Shown: positions 34,241-43,249 of the stretch, piece by piece
How positions within the stretch are numbered: position 1 is the stretch's first letter
Layout of the letters: each line of letters starts with the position of its first letter
NCBI RefSeq assembly: GCF_032380655.1
Contig: NZ_JAWDIY010000001.1
Span: forward strand, 372,001 to 436,000
Direction: 5' to 3'
Length of the DNA: 64,000 bases
Source: Diplocloster hominis
Lineage (GTDB): Bacteria; Bacillota; Clostridia; Lachnospirales; Lachnospiraceae
Translations under genes and position numbers: made by a program
The notes under the pieces: generated by a model
Databases searched by the model: none
What the model saw: only the letters and a program-made list of their open reading frames with translations
Told to the model about the DNA's origin: nothing

Positions 34241-35491
34241 TTACAACTCTACTACCTTATGCTGGTTCCTGGCTTTTTCCGCCGCGAAGCACATCACATG
34301 GGCCTGCAGGCTCTGGGCTGCCGTCGTCTTATTCTGAGCGGTTTTGTCCGCCTGCACCGCGTGCACAAAATCCCGGATCAGATAGAAATCACCGCCACCG
34401 TGATTGTAGCTGTTTTTCACTTTCGGCATCTCCACCGTGATATGAACGGGATCAGGAGCCCCGAACACCTGATAGATGATCTCATTTTTCTCCATATCTC
34501 CGATCAGCTCGCCCCTGGTACCCATTATTTTTAATGTCCGGTTACAGTCCTGCGTGAACGCGGTCATTACAAAACTGGCCGTGGCGGTGTTCTCAAACTC
34601 CAGGTTTACCACCTGATGGTCCACCACGTTATTGTCACAGTGGTAGACACAGCGGCCGTAGGGACCTGACTCCAGAGCTTCCAGAATCCCTTTTCTGGTG
34701 CCGTCCGTCGTGATCGCGCTCACAAAGCCATCCCTTTCTGCCCGTGGATGTTCCAGATAAAAGCGCGGCGCATAATAAGGACAGACGGCAGCCGCAGGAC
34801 ATCCGTCCAGGCACCGCATGGGCGCTTTTTGAGGAGCGCATTCTGGTTTGAAATGTGTCAGGCTGCCAAAGGAGGACACCCTGGTGCAGCGAGAATCCAT
34901 AAGCCAGGATATAATATCCATATCGTGACAGCTCTTCTGCAGCAGCATCGGGCTTGTGGTCTCACTGTTGTTCCAGTTGCCCCGAACGAAGCTGTGGGCC
35001 TGATGCCAGTAACCTACATTCTCGATCTGCTGCATACACAGCATCCGGCCCAGTACCCCTTCGTCCAGCAGCTGCTTGATTTTCGAGTAAAAGGGGGTGT
35101 ACCGGAGCACATGGCAGACACTGAGCACCAGCCCGCTTCCAGAGGCCGCTTGTTCGATCTGGCGGCACTCGGCTTCCGTGTTCGCCATCGGTTTTTCCAG
35201 AAGAACATGGTATCCCATGGTGAGGGCCTGGACCGCCGGCTTTGTGTGCATATCGTCCAGTGTGCAGACCAGGCAGGCGTCGGCAAATTTAGGCTGGTCC
35301 AGAAGCTGTTCCCAGCTCTCACAGGCATGTTCTGCGGCGATTCCGTACTCTTCCACAAACTGTTCCCGCCGTGCCCGGTCCGGCTCGGCCACTCCCACGA
35401 TCTGAAATTCTTCGGGGCATTCCCTGGCGTAATGGGCATAGATATTGCCGCGGGCGCCCGCTCCTAATAAAATTGCTGTTATTTTTTTCAT
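34241..35491 (-). CDS. Gfo/Idh/MocA family oxidoreductase
   Basis: A 416-residue NAD(P)-dependent sugar oxidoreductase. The Rossmann motif ILLGAGARGNIYA is at the N-terminus, and the family EKPMA motif is in GYHVLLEKPMANTEAE, with the conserved lysine. A downstream HDMDIISWL segment resembles the catalytic region. A Cys-rich stretch (CAPQKAPMRCLDGCPAAAVCPYYA) is unusual and could bind metal or form a structural insert. The start at 35491 follows GGAGG. It is the last gene of the beta-helix/transporter locus and converges on dacA, separated by only 11 bases. The substrate is presumably a sugar released by that locus. Confidence 0.88.
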   Translation of the reverse strand: MKKITAILLGAGARGNIYAHYARECPEEFQIVGVAEPDRARREQFVEEYGIAAEHACESWEQLLDQPKFADACLVCTLDDMHTKPAVQALTMGYHVLLEKPMANTEAECRQIEQAASGSGLVLSVCHVLRYTPFYSKIKQLLDEGVLGRMLCMQQIENVGYWHQAHSFVRGNWNNSETTSPMLLQKSCHDMDIISWLMDSRCTRVSSFGSLTHFKPECAPQKAPMRCLDGCPAAAVCPYYAPRFYLEHPRAERDGFVSAITTDGTRKGILEALESGPYGRCVYHCDNNVVDHQVVNLEFENTATASFVMTAFTQDCNRTLKIMGTRGELIGDMEKNEIIYQVFGAPDPVHITVEMPKVKNSYNHGGGDFYLIRDFVHAVQADKTAQNKTTAAQSLQAHVMCFAAEKARNQHKVVEL

Positions 35492-35518
35492 GTTTACCTC
35501 CATATACGCACATCTATG

Positions 35519-36457
35519 TCACTTTGTCTGCAGCTGTCTGCGCAGATCAGAATAGGACGTCTCCACCAGTCCCATGTTCCAGGAGCTGTCGCTCTTCTTT
35601 TTTCCGCCGTACCAAAGCTTCAGCTTATCGCCCGGTTCATCCAGCAGAAAGGATGCCCGGTAGATACAGAAGTCATCCCATGCGCCTTCCGGCCCCGGGT
35701 CCAGCACAGCATCCCTGTAGGTTTCCCAGTTCTGTCCCGGGTCCTTGCGGGCGTAGAACAGACTGCAGTAGTCGCAGTTTGTACCGTCCGGATACGCAGG
35801 ATAGAACGCGTGCAGTACCTCGGTGGCCGGGTCTCTCCACACACTGATATGCCAGATCTGGTGGCCAGGCTGTACCAGGTCATCACATGTGGATTCCTCT
35901 CCCCAGAGCAGTCCGTCCAAAGAGGTACGGCTGCGCACCTTATTGTTCTGGTTTTCAAATCCTGTATTCCCGGAATCCACATACCACATCTGCCAGCTGC
36001 CGTCCTTCCTCTGCTGAACCGCCGGTGACAATATGCTGTACATCTGGTCGGGGTCTTCCAGTACGACCTGCGGCCCTTCCCAGTGGCTCCCGTCCCGGGA
36101 GCGCAGAAGCTTTACCCAGGATCTTCTGATGTCATCTGCCTCCACATAGTACAGACGCAGTTCCTTAAGCTTTGGTTCATAGCACAGTTCCACATCACAG
36201 TTATGGCCTACGGCCGGGCGCGGCACCAGCGGATTGGTGACACCCGCAGGCGCCTGCCAGGAACGTCCGTCGCGGGATACCAGTACCGACGGATCTTCAT
36301 ATCCTCCGTCGTTGAAGGGATAAGGGGTCATGGCCATCCAATATTCATATCCCTGAAAGCCGCCGGGAAAATATAATACCGATGGGTGGGTCGTCTGGTT
36401 TGAACCGTCATAAGACGGGATTAATTCGGGTGTAATTGCATTTTTCAGTATTGCCAT
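35519..36457 (-). CDS. Cytoplasmic beta-propeller (GH43/GH32-like) protein
   Basis: A 312-residue protein without a signal peptide. It contains repeated blade-like motifs (HPSVLYFPGG, EDPSVLVSRDGRSWQAP, GHNCDVELCYEP, LRSRDGSHWEGP, SILSPAVQQRKDGSWQMWYVDSG, QIWHISVWRD, RASFLLDEPGDKLKLWYGGKK) typical of five-bladed propeller glycosidases. It is clearly paralogous to the last 300 residues of the next, secreted protein. AAGGAGG supports the start at 36457. Acidic residues that could be catalytic are not certain, so hydrolase activity is an inference. It could be a glycan-degrading enzyme for the imported oligosaccharide. Confidence 0.75.
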   Translation of the reverse strand: MAILKNAITPELIPSYDGSNQTTHPSVLYFPGGFQGYEYWMAMTPYPFNDGGYEDPSVLVSRDGRSWQAPAGVTNPLVPRPAVGHNCDVELCYEPKLKELRLYYVEADDIRRSWVKLLRSRDGSHWEGPQVVLEDPDQMYSILSPAVQQRKDGSWQMWYVDSGNTGFENQNNKVRSRTSLDGLLWGEESTCDDLVQPGHQIWHISVWRDPATEVLHAFYPAYPDGTNCDYCSLFYARKDPGQNWETYRDAVLDPGPEGAWDDFCIYRASFLLDEPGDKLKLWYGGKKKSDSSWNMGLVETSYSDLRRQLQTK

Positions 36458-36498
36458 AGAAAAACCTCCTTGCAGTTTCTTGTGAATCAAGCTTATTC

Positions 36499-39400
36499 CT
36501 ATTCAAGCGCATTCAGGAACTCTGTAAAATCCCGCTGGGCCAATCCGATATGCCAGGAGGAATCATCCTGTTTTTTAGCGCCGTACCATACCTTCAGCGT
36601 GTTTCCTTCCATCAGCATGGAGGACCGGTAGATGCAGTAGTCATCCCATGTGCCGCTGTTGCCGGGTTTTAAGATAGGTTTGCTGAAGAATTCCCATTTG
36701 CTCCCTGTACGGTTTACCGCGAAGAACAATTTGCAGGAATCACAGTCCGTACCATTGGGATAAGCCGGGAACACCGCATAATAGCTGCCGCTGGCCGCAT
36801 CGTAGTGAACGTCGATATGCCAGATCTGGTACCCGGGCTGGACAAAATCCGTACAGGTCGTCGCTCCCGACCAGGAGATTCCGTCTGAGGAAGTACGGTA
36901 TTTTACCGTATTGCTCTGGTTGTTCCAACCTGTATTTCCCGCATCCACATACCACATCATATAGGTGCCGTCCGGCAGAATCTCAATGGACGGGGACAGC
37001 ATACTGTATTTTTTAATCAGATCCTTTAACACGGTCACAGGAGCAGACCAGTTCACACCGTCGGTGGTACGGATCATTTTTATCCTGGAGCTGATGATGT
37101 CATCGGCATCCACGTAATACATGCGCAATTCATCGGCATTCGGTACATAGACCAGATCAACGTCACAGTTATGGCCCTTGCTGGGCGTATCGATCAGCGG
37201 ATTGGTTACTCCCTGGGGTACTTCCCAGTTAATTCCGTCATTGGACGCCACGATGGAAGGATTCTCCAATGCCCCGTTGTTAAATGGATACGGGGTCATA
37301 GCCATCCAATAGGTATAGCCGTTCCAGGGCTGGTCAAACCGGACTACGGAAGGATGGGTCGGCTGGCCGGTTCCCTCATAGGTAGGAATATTCTGAGGCG
37401 CGGCTGCGTTCTGCAGCGGTTCATAGCTGCTTAGATCCGTGACTTTTTCTAAGGTAACGTCATCCAGATAACCGTCGCCGGAACCGCTGTTCTGCCGGTA
37501 ACCGAATATCGTCGCGTTATGGTTGGACTCCCCTGTGTGGAATGTGACTGTGATTTGTCTGTATTGCGTATCTGTAGTGGTGGAAAAAACTTCGCTCCCT
37601 CCAAAGTTTTTCACTCCCAATGTCATCACGGAACCCGCATTTGCTACTTTTACCCAGGCGCGCAGCACATATTTACTGTTGGGCTCTACGGAAATATTCT
37701 GCTCATAGCTGCTGTTCTTTGCAAGCTTAGCGGCATAGTTTCCGGAGTGCTGGTTCTGGTTTACGACGGAAGCGCTGTTGTAGGGCCCCCACGGGTAAGC
37801 GGCTCCGCTCTCGAATCCCGCATTATCCACCAGGTTCGGCGTGGTACTGCGCGTATATAATATACTGTCCACATCGATATAGGTGTCCTGTGAAGAAGCA
37901 TTCTTCTGTCCCTTGCACACAATACGCAGCGTATGTTCCCCAGGCGTCAGGTCCACCGCGCGGAACAGAACCTGCTGGTAAATATTCCGGTCATTGTAGC
38001 AATCCACGGTTTCCTTCAAAACACCGTCCAGGTAGACTTCCGCCATTCCATAGTTGACATCCTTCTGGCCCATCCATGCCACCGAGGTTCCTTTGAACGA
38101 AATGGCAGCTGCGGCTCCCGCGCTGTTCGTGTAATGGGAGTCACCGGAATAGCCGCCGGTACATGCGGTGTCATAGGTCCAGCTCCCCTGATAAGCGATT
38201 TTCTCATCATTATCATTAATCTGCAGCTGAACGCCCTGATCCGGCGTCGCATAATCGCTCTCATGGGCCCCGATATCCGGCTGTCCATGGTATAGCGCAT
38301 TGCCCCAGAAATCCTGATCTTTGTTTCCGGACATTGCCGCGCCTGCATTGATGCAGGGTGAGGCTGCAGTCAGCTGATAGCCGGACAGCCGGCCGGCGCT
38401 CAAAAAGTCTATGCCCGTTCCCCCGGTACCCGGAGATACCAGCATGGGATCAGCTATCAAGTTACCCGATCCGCCGGGCTTGTTGCCGTTTCCATAAAAG
38501 CAGTTGTTTGTAAAGACGGCGTTCCCCGGATTATAAGCACCGGTTCCCAGATTATAGAATATATTGTTGGTGTATCTTACATTGCTGCCCGCCGACGCGA
38601 AATGGCTGTCCTGAATTTCCGTGGAAAGGCCCTCGCCTATATAAAATGTATTGTTATAAGCGTTGACATGAAGTTTGGAATTACTGGAGAACATAAACAA
38701 CCGGCTCCGGTCATTCTGGCTGATATTGTAGCGCACTACCGTGTTTACAGCGTCTCCCATATCCAGGAAGAATCCGCCTTCGTTATCGTGGCTGTAATTG
38801 TATTCAAATGTTACATTTTCACACTTAATATCCGCATCGAAGGCCATACCGTCATTATTGCCGGGCTGGAACCGGTGGGTATTATACACTTCATTATAAC
38901 GGAATACGGAGTTTTTGCAGAACGCGCCCCAGATGCCGGCGTAACAGCCGTATTGGGCGCTGCTGCCGGCTCCCCCGTTGGCAGCTCCGTCACACACATT
39001 GTATTCTATCACCGCACCGTCCACATTTTTGGCCACAATCCCGTCGCCCTTCACATTCCGGACTGTATTATTGGCGATATATACATTCGTGGAATAACCA
39101 AAGGCCGCGTCCCACACATTCCGGTCCTCATTATAGGTGTAGGTGGTAATACCTCCTTTGCACAGATCATGCACGTAATTGCCTTCTACCCGCACATCAT
39201 TGTACTTGGAGGAAGAACCGTATCCGGTGATGCTGATTCCCCCGAAGAGGCATTCCACGTCACTGTTGGTATCTTTGGAAGGGATATTGAACACTTCACA
39301 ATTTTTTATGTAAATATGCTCGATGGTACCCTGGTTTTTATTTTCCACCCAGATACCGGTGCGGCGGTCGTTATTGTGGGTCACACTGCTGCTGATACGC

Positions 39401-39828
39401 AGGTTGTTGATTTCCCAATACCCCTGGTTAATCAGGGATACCACTTTCTTATCCGCTTCCCCTCCGAGAATCAGCGGTTTTTCCCCCTGTCCGTACAGAT
39501 CCAGCTGAATAGGTGCTCCCGCGCTGCCAGATCCTTTGGGCGCGAGCCCGCCGTTCCAGGTGCATCCGGCTTTTAACAGTATCCGGTCGCCCGGCTGGAA
39601 AACTGTGCTGTTGACTTTGTCAAGGGTTTTCCAGGCTTCAGCCTCGGATAAGCCTGTGTTCGCATCATTGCCGGCCGCCTCGTCTACATAATAGACAGCG
39701 GGGCCAGCAGAGGCCGCTTCCTCCTGTGGTGCTGTTTCTGTGTCATCATCTGCAAAAGATACGGAATTGAAGGATATACATAGACAAACCGTTAATAGTA
39801 AAGCGAACATTTTTCTTAAATGATTCAT
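36499..39828 (-). CDS. Giant secreted beta-helix / CBM / propeller protein
   Basis: A 1109-residue exported protein. It has a signal peptide (about 1-27) and a right-handed parallel beta-helix domain (about 40-520). The N-cap is VYYVDEAAGNDANTGLSEAEAWKTL, followed by repeated PbH1-type coils such as VRVEGNYVHDLCKG and VFRYNEVYNTHRF. A galactose-binding-like module (about 535-655) and a CBM4/9-like module (about 665-795; LVDNAGFESGAAYPWG) follow. A C-terminal five-bladed propeller (about 815-1109) is homologous to the neighbouring cytoplasmic protein. No sorting signal is seen. The start follows GGGGAGG. The combination of beta-helix and propeller suggests cleavage of an acidic or branched glycan; the substrate is unknown. 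Confidence 0.8.
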   Translation of the reverse strand: MNHLRKMFALLLTVCLCISFNSVSFADDDTETAPQEEAASAGPAVYYVDEAAGNDANTGLSEAEAWKTLDKVNSTVFQPGDRILLKAGCTWNGGLAPKGSGSAGAPIQLDLYGQGEKPLILGGEADKKVVSLINQGYWEINNLRISSSVTHNNDRRTGIWVENKNQGTIEHIYIKNCEVFNIPSKDTNSDVECLFGGISITGYGSSSKYNDVRVEGNYVHDLCKGGITTYTYNEDRNVWDAAFGYSTNVYIANNTVRNVKGDGIVAKNVDGAVIEYNVCDGAANGGAGSSAQYGCYAGIWGAFCKNSVFRYNEVYNTHRFQPGNNDGMAFDADIKCENVTFEYNYSHDNEGGFFLDMGDAVNTVVRYNISQNDRSRLFMFSSNSKLHVNAYNNTFYIGEGLSTEIQDSHFASAGSNVRYTNNIFYNLGTGAYNPGNAVFTNNCFYGNGNKPGGSGNLIADPMLVSPGTGGTGIDFLSAGRLSGYQLTAASPCINAGAAMSGNKDQDFWGNALYHGQPDIGAHESDYATPDQGVQLQINDNDEKIAYQGSWTYDTACTGGYSGDSHYTNSAGAAAAISFKGTSVAWMGQKDVNYGMAEVYLDGVLKETVDCYNDRNIYQQVLFRAVDLTPGEHTLRIVCKGQKNASSQDTYIDVDSILYTRSTTPNLVDNAGFESGAAYPWGPYNSASVVNQNQHSGNYAAKLAKNSSYEQNISVEPNSKYVLRAWVKVANAGSVMTLGVKNFGGSEVFSTTTDTQYRQITVTFHTGESNHNATIFGYRQNSGSGDGYLDDVTLEKVTDLSSYEPLQNAAAPQNIPTYEGTGQPTHPSVVRFDQPWNGYTYWMAMTPYPFNNGALENPSIVASNDGINWEVPQGVTNPLIDTPSKGHNCDVDLVYVPNADELRMYYVDADDIISSRIKMIRTTDGVNWSAPVTVLKDLIKKYSMLSPSIEILPDGTYMMWYVDAGNTGWNNQSNTVKYRTSSDGISWSGATTCTDFVQPGYQIWHIDVHYDAASGSYYAVFPAYPNGTDCDSCKLFFAVNRTGSKWEFFSKPILKPGNSGTWDDYCIYRSSMLMEGNTLKVWYGAKKQDDSSWHIGLAQRDFTEFLNALE

Positions 39829-39859
39829 AGTAACCTCCCCGTTTTCTTTCAATCTTCTG

Positions 39860-40708
39860 TTAACCCTTCACCGCGCCGGCCGTCAGGCTTTTGATAAATA
39901 CCTTAGAGCAGGCACAGAATAAAAGTATGGTAGGCAGCACGGAAACCACGATGGCTGAGAACATGCCGTTGCGGTCCATGGAATAAGTGCCTTTAAACTG
40001 GCCCAGCAGGGCCGGAATCGTCATTTTGCTTTTGCTGGTAAGCAGCAAGGACGCGAAATAAAACTCATTCCAATTGTTCAGAAACGCCAAAATGGCGCCG
40101 GTGGCGATACCCGGCTTCGCCAGCGGGAATATGATACGCCAGAATGTCTGGGAATAACTGCATCCGTCAATCTGGGCAGCCTCCTCCATTTCCCGCGGAA
40201 TGGTCAGGAAATAGCTTCGGATAACAAAATAAGTGATCGCGATATTCAGGCCGCTGTATACAAAGATAACCGCCGTGCGGGTGTCCTGTAAGTTGAATGA
40301 ACTCATCATCCGGTATATCGGAAAACTGATGGAGATCGAAGGCACATACAGGGTCGACGCGAACATTAACGTCACCAGCCCCTTTCCCCGGAAATTCATT
40401 CTCGCGGAGACATAAGCCGCCATCGTAACCGCCAACGTGCTGACAGCCGTTGACAGTGTAGTTATAAACAGCGAATTCGCAAAATAGGCCCCGATATTTA
40501 ATTTCGTGAATATAGAAATATAGCCGTCAAACTTCCACGGGTGCGGCAGCCCCAGTCCCCCCGGTACCTCTTTGAAGGATGAGATAAACACCCATATAAG
40601 AGGATAAAGGGATACCACCAGCACAAGGAACATGACCGTATAGCATAGGATCGTCCCGGCTGCCCCATGGCGGTGCATATTTTTATTTAATTTATACTTT
40701 TTGTTCAT
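39860..40708 (-). CDS. Carbohydrate ABC transporter permease (MalG-type)
   Basis: A 282-residue inner permease of a CUT1 sugar importer, with six predicted membrane helices. The EAA loop that docks the ATPase is EEAAQIDGCSYSQTFWRIIFPLAKPGIATGAI. The C-terminal AGAVKG ending is typical of MalG-like proteins. The start at 40708 follows AAGGGAGCGG. It is co-transcribed with the MalF-type permease. No ATPase gene is in the locus. Confidence 0.92.
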   Translation of the reverse strand: MNKKYKLNKNMHRHGAAGTILCYTVMFLVLVVSLYPLIWVFISSFKEVPGGLGLPHPWKFDGYISIFTKLNIGAYFANSLFITTLSTAVSTLAVTMAAYVSARMNFRGKGLVTLMFASTLYVPSISISFPIYRMMSSFNLQDTRTAVIFVYSGLNIAITYFVIRSYFLTIPREMEEAAQIDGCSYSQTFWRIIFPLAKPGIATGAILAFLNNWNEFYFASLLLTSKSKMTIPALLGQFKGTYSMDRNGMFSAIVVSVLPTILLFCACSKVFIKSLTAGAVKG

Positions 40709-40721
40709 CTCTTCCGCTCCC

Positions 40722-41639
40722 TTACAAATCTGATTCCCCGGTGCGCAGCAGTTTATTGATACTGAGCACAAGTACAAGACCTATAATGACCTGGATCACG
40801 CCCGCGGCATTCCCCAGCGCAAAGTTCAGTTTTGTACTGCCCATGGATGTCTGATAAACATATAGGCTCAGACTGTAAGTAGCGCCGTCCGGCCCCCCTT
40901 TTGTCAGCAGGAACAGTTCATTATAGAGCAGCAATCCATAATTACACGCCAGTACCAGCACCGTACCGATCATAGGCCGAAGCAGCGGCAGCGTAATCCT
41001 CCAGTCGGTCTGGAAGTCGGAGGCGCCGTCGATCCGGGCCGCCTCGTACAGTTCCTGCGGGATCGCCGAGATCTGCGACATCAGCAGCAGGCAGTTGGTC
41101 CCTCCGAACAGAATGTAGGAAAAAGTGACGCCCCAGAACGCTGTTCCCGGTTTTGCCAAAATGTTCAGCGGCAGGTCCGGGTCAACCAGGTGTACCAAAT
41201 CCGTAATCAAACCGTTGGCCGGATCATACAGATTCAGAAAAATCAAACCGATGGCTGCTGTGGAAATAATATTTGGTATTAAAAAGGCATTGCGGGTCAG
41301 CGCCCAGCCTTTTCGCTTTTTGCTTAAAACCAAAGCCACCAGAATCGAAAACGGCACCTGAATGACTGCAGTAAGCCCGATCCATTTCAGGGAATTGATA
41401 AGAGCCGTAATGAAATGGGTATCTTTTGTAAACAGGCGGATAAAGTTATCAAATAAATGATTCCAGCCCAGGAATTCCGGATGCAGAAGGTTCTTGTAAT
41501 TCCACTCGCTAAAGGAGCTTCCAAATATGTTCAGCAGCGGATAGGCATAGATTGCAAAAAACAAAAACATCCCCGGCAGCAAAAAAGCAAATATAAATAA
41601 GCTCCTGCGCCAGTTTTTCTTTTTGCGCGTATTAAGCAC
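40722..41639 (-). CDS. Carbohydrate ABC transporter permease (MalF-type)
   Basis: A 305-residue partner permease with about six membrane helices. The EAA motif is YEAARIDGASDFQTDWRITLPLLRPMIGTVLV. The start is GTG at 41639, with AAAGGAGGG upstream. It ends 14 bases before the next permease gene and follows the binding-protein gene by about 80 bases. Confidence 0.92.
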   Translation of the reverse strand: MLNTRKKKNWRRSLFIFAFLLPGMFLFFAIYAYPLLNIFGSSFSEWNYKNLLHPEFLGWNHLFDNFIRLFTKDTHFITALINSLKWIGLTAVIQVPFSILVALVLSKKRKGWALTRNAFLIPNIISTAAIGLIFLNLYDPANGLITDLVHLVDPDLPLNILAKPGTAFWGVTFSYILFGGTNCLLLMSQISAIPQELYEAARIDGASDFQTDWRITLPLLRPMIGTVLVLACNYGLLLYNELFLLTKGGPDGATYSLSLYVYQTSMGSTKLNFALGNAAGVIQVIIGLVLVLSINKLLRTGESDL

Positions 41640-41718
41640 GGCAGACTCCCTCCTTTGATACGGGTCAGATTGATAGCAGCAGGGCTTGAGCCCAAGCCCC
41701 GCTGCTATTCTGCCAAGA

Positions 41719-43086
41719 CTAATTCAACGTTTCATCCAGTTCCTTCACGATCTGATCTGCTGTCTTACTTCCATCGTGCATGGCCGCATACTTTCCGCCG
41801 ATTTCCATTTCCACATCACTGCCCCACAGGGAGCTCATGGCGCAGGTCTGATAATCTGCCTGGGCACACTGCTTGCAGGCTTCGGCTAACTTGCGCACTA
41901 CCGGATCGGCGCTTTCGTCATTGATATACTGATCATAATCCAGCCCCAGATAAGCGGGCATCGCCAGCACTTCGGTGAAAATGCGTTCGGACACTTCAGG
42001 GCTGCACATGTATTTCACAAACTCCACGGCTGCCTCCTTCTGTGCGTCGCTTAACTGATCACTGATCACGTAACCGCAGGAAGCGGACATGATTGCCGCA
42101 TGTTTTCCGTTCTCACTGGTCGGGAACACGGCCGGTTTCACCACTGCGGGATCGATCTTAAGGCCGTCGCCCACGAAGCTGCTGGCCTCCCACACGCCGT
42201 TGAACAGCATCGCCGCGTCACCGTTTAAGAAGTCGTCCCGGTAAGATTCCGAGTCAGCCGCGCCGAAATAGGCGGTGTCGATCTGGCTGAGTGCATGTTT
42301 CTCTACAAAATCAACCGTATTCTTAAACGCGTCATTGTCAAAAGTGGTGAGAGGGGTATTGATGAAATCCCGTCCCTCCTGGGTACCCAGAAGATGCGCC
42401 ATGAACATAATATTGGTAGGCCATCCCTGATTCAGCGATACCGGTGTCTTAACGTCGGGAGATGCTTTTAATTTGTCAAACGCTGCTACAAAATCATCCC
42501 AGGACTGCCATTTATCCGGAGTATCGGCGCCGGCTTTGCTGAACAGCTCTTCGTTATACCAGAAACCCATGGTTTCCAGCTGTTCCCGGACCGTGTAGAT
42601 TTTGCCGTCCACCAGGTTCTGGTCATAGTTCACGCCCACTCCTGCCTTGAAGTCAGGGTCCGCATCGATATAAGGCTTCAGATCCATAATCAGTCCCGCT
42701 TCACTGGCTGCCGGCACTACATTCCATCCTCCGGTCTCCACGATATCCGGGAAACTGCCGCTTGCTATTTCCTGTATACATTTGTTATATACAGCTTCCG
42801 GGTCTCCTTCCACAGGAACCGGTTTGAAGAGAAACTCGTCTTTGTGCATCTCGGCAAATTCGTCGAACAGAGCACGCATAGCTTTGGCATCCACGGCGTC
42901 ATCCTGGTAGTAATGGTGATAGAAGGTGACGGTGGGCAGATCTTCACTTTCTTTTTCTTCCGCGGCTGCTGCTGCAGGCTTGGCGCTGTCCTTACTCTCC
43001 CCGGATTCCGCAGGTTTGCTCTGGCAGCCGGTCATCAGACCGCACACAAGCATCAGTGACAGTATACTTGCTAACATTCTTTTCAT
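41719..43086 (-). CDS. Sugar-binding lipoprotein of ABC transporter
   Basis: A 455-residue extracellular solute-binding protein. The lipobox LMTGC gives a lipid-anchored Cys at about 21, followed by a Ser/Glu/Lys/Ala linker. The periplasmic-binding fold (family 1, MalE-like) includes IASGSFPDIVETGGW, DLKPYIDADPDF, FWYNEELFSKAGADTPDKWQSWDDF, AAMLFNGVWE and EFVKYMCSPEVSERI. It should capture an oligosaccharide for the two permeases downstream. It is paralogous to the product of the upstream gene. GGAGGG supports the ATG. Confidence 0.93.
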   Translation of the reverse strand: MKRMLASILSLMLVCGLMTGCQSKPAESGESKDSAKPAAAAAEEKESEDLPTVTFYHHYYQDDAVDAKAMRALFDEFAEMHKDEFLFKPVPVEGDPEAVYNKCIQEIASGSFPDIVETGGWNVVPAASEAGLIMDLKPYIDADPDFKAGVGVNYDQNLVDGKIYTVREQLETMGFWYNEELFSKAGADTPDKWQSWDDFVAAFDKLKASPDVKTPVSLNQGWPTNIMFMAHLLGTQEGRDFINTPLTTFDNDAFKNTVDFVEKHALSQIDTAYFGAADSESYRDDFLNGDAAMLFNGVWEASSFVGDGLKIDPAVVKPAVFPTSENGKHAAIMSASCGYVISDQLSDAQKEAAVEFVKYMCSPEVSERIFTEVLAMPAYLGLDYDQYINDESADPVVRKLAEACKQCAQADYQTCAMSSLWGSDVEMEIGGKYAAMHDGSKTADQIVKELDETLN

Positions 43087-43249
43087 AAATAAAACCCTCC
43101 TTTAATGTATTTCGGTAACCTAATGGTACCTTTTTTCCTACATTTTGAGGAGGGTTTTCCTTGACGGGAAATTGCAGTTTTTTGTTATATTATTTCATGA
43201 TATCCTTTAAATCAGTTCAGTATTTGTGAACTTTTTCAAAACTTGCGAT

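Noticed and set aside
38602..39576. 324-codon plus-strand frame opposite the beta-helix gene
   Set aside because: It is the antisense of repetitive beta-helix coding sequence; the minus-strand frame has signal peptide, domains and ribosome site.
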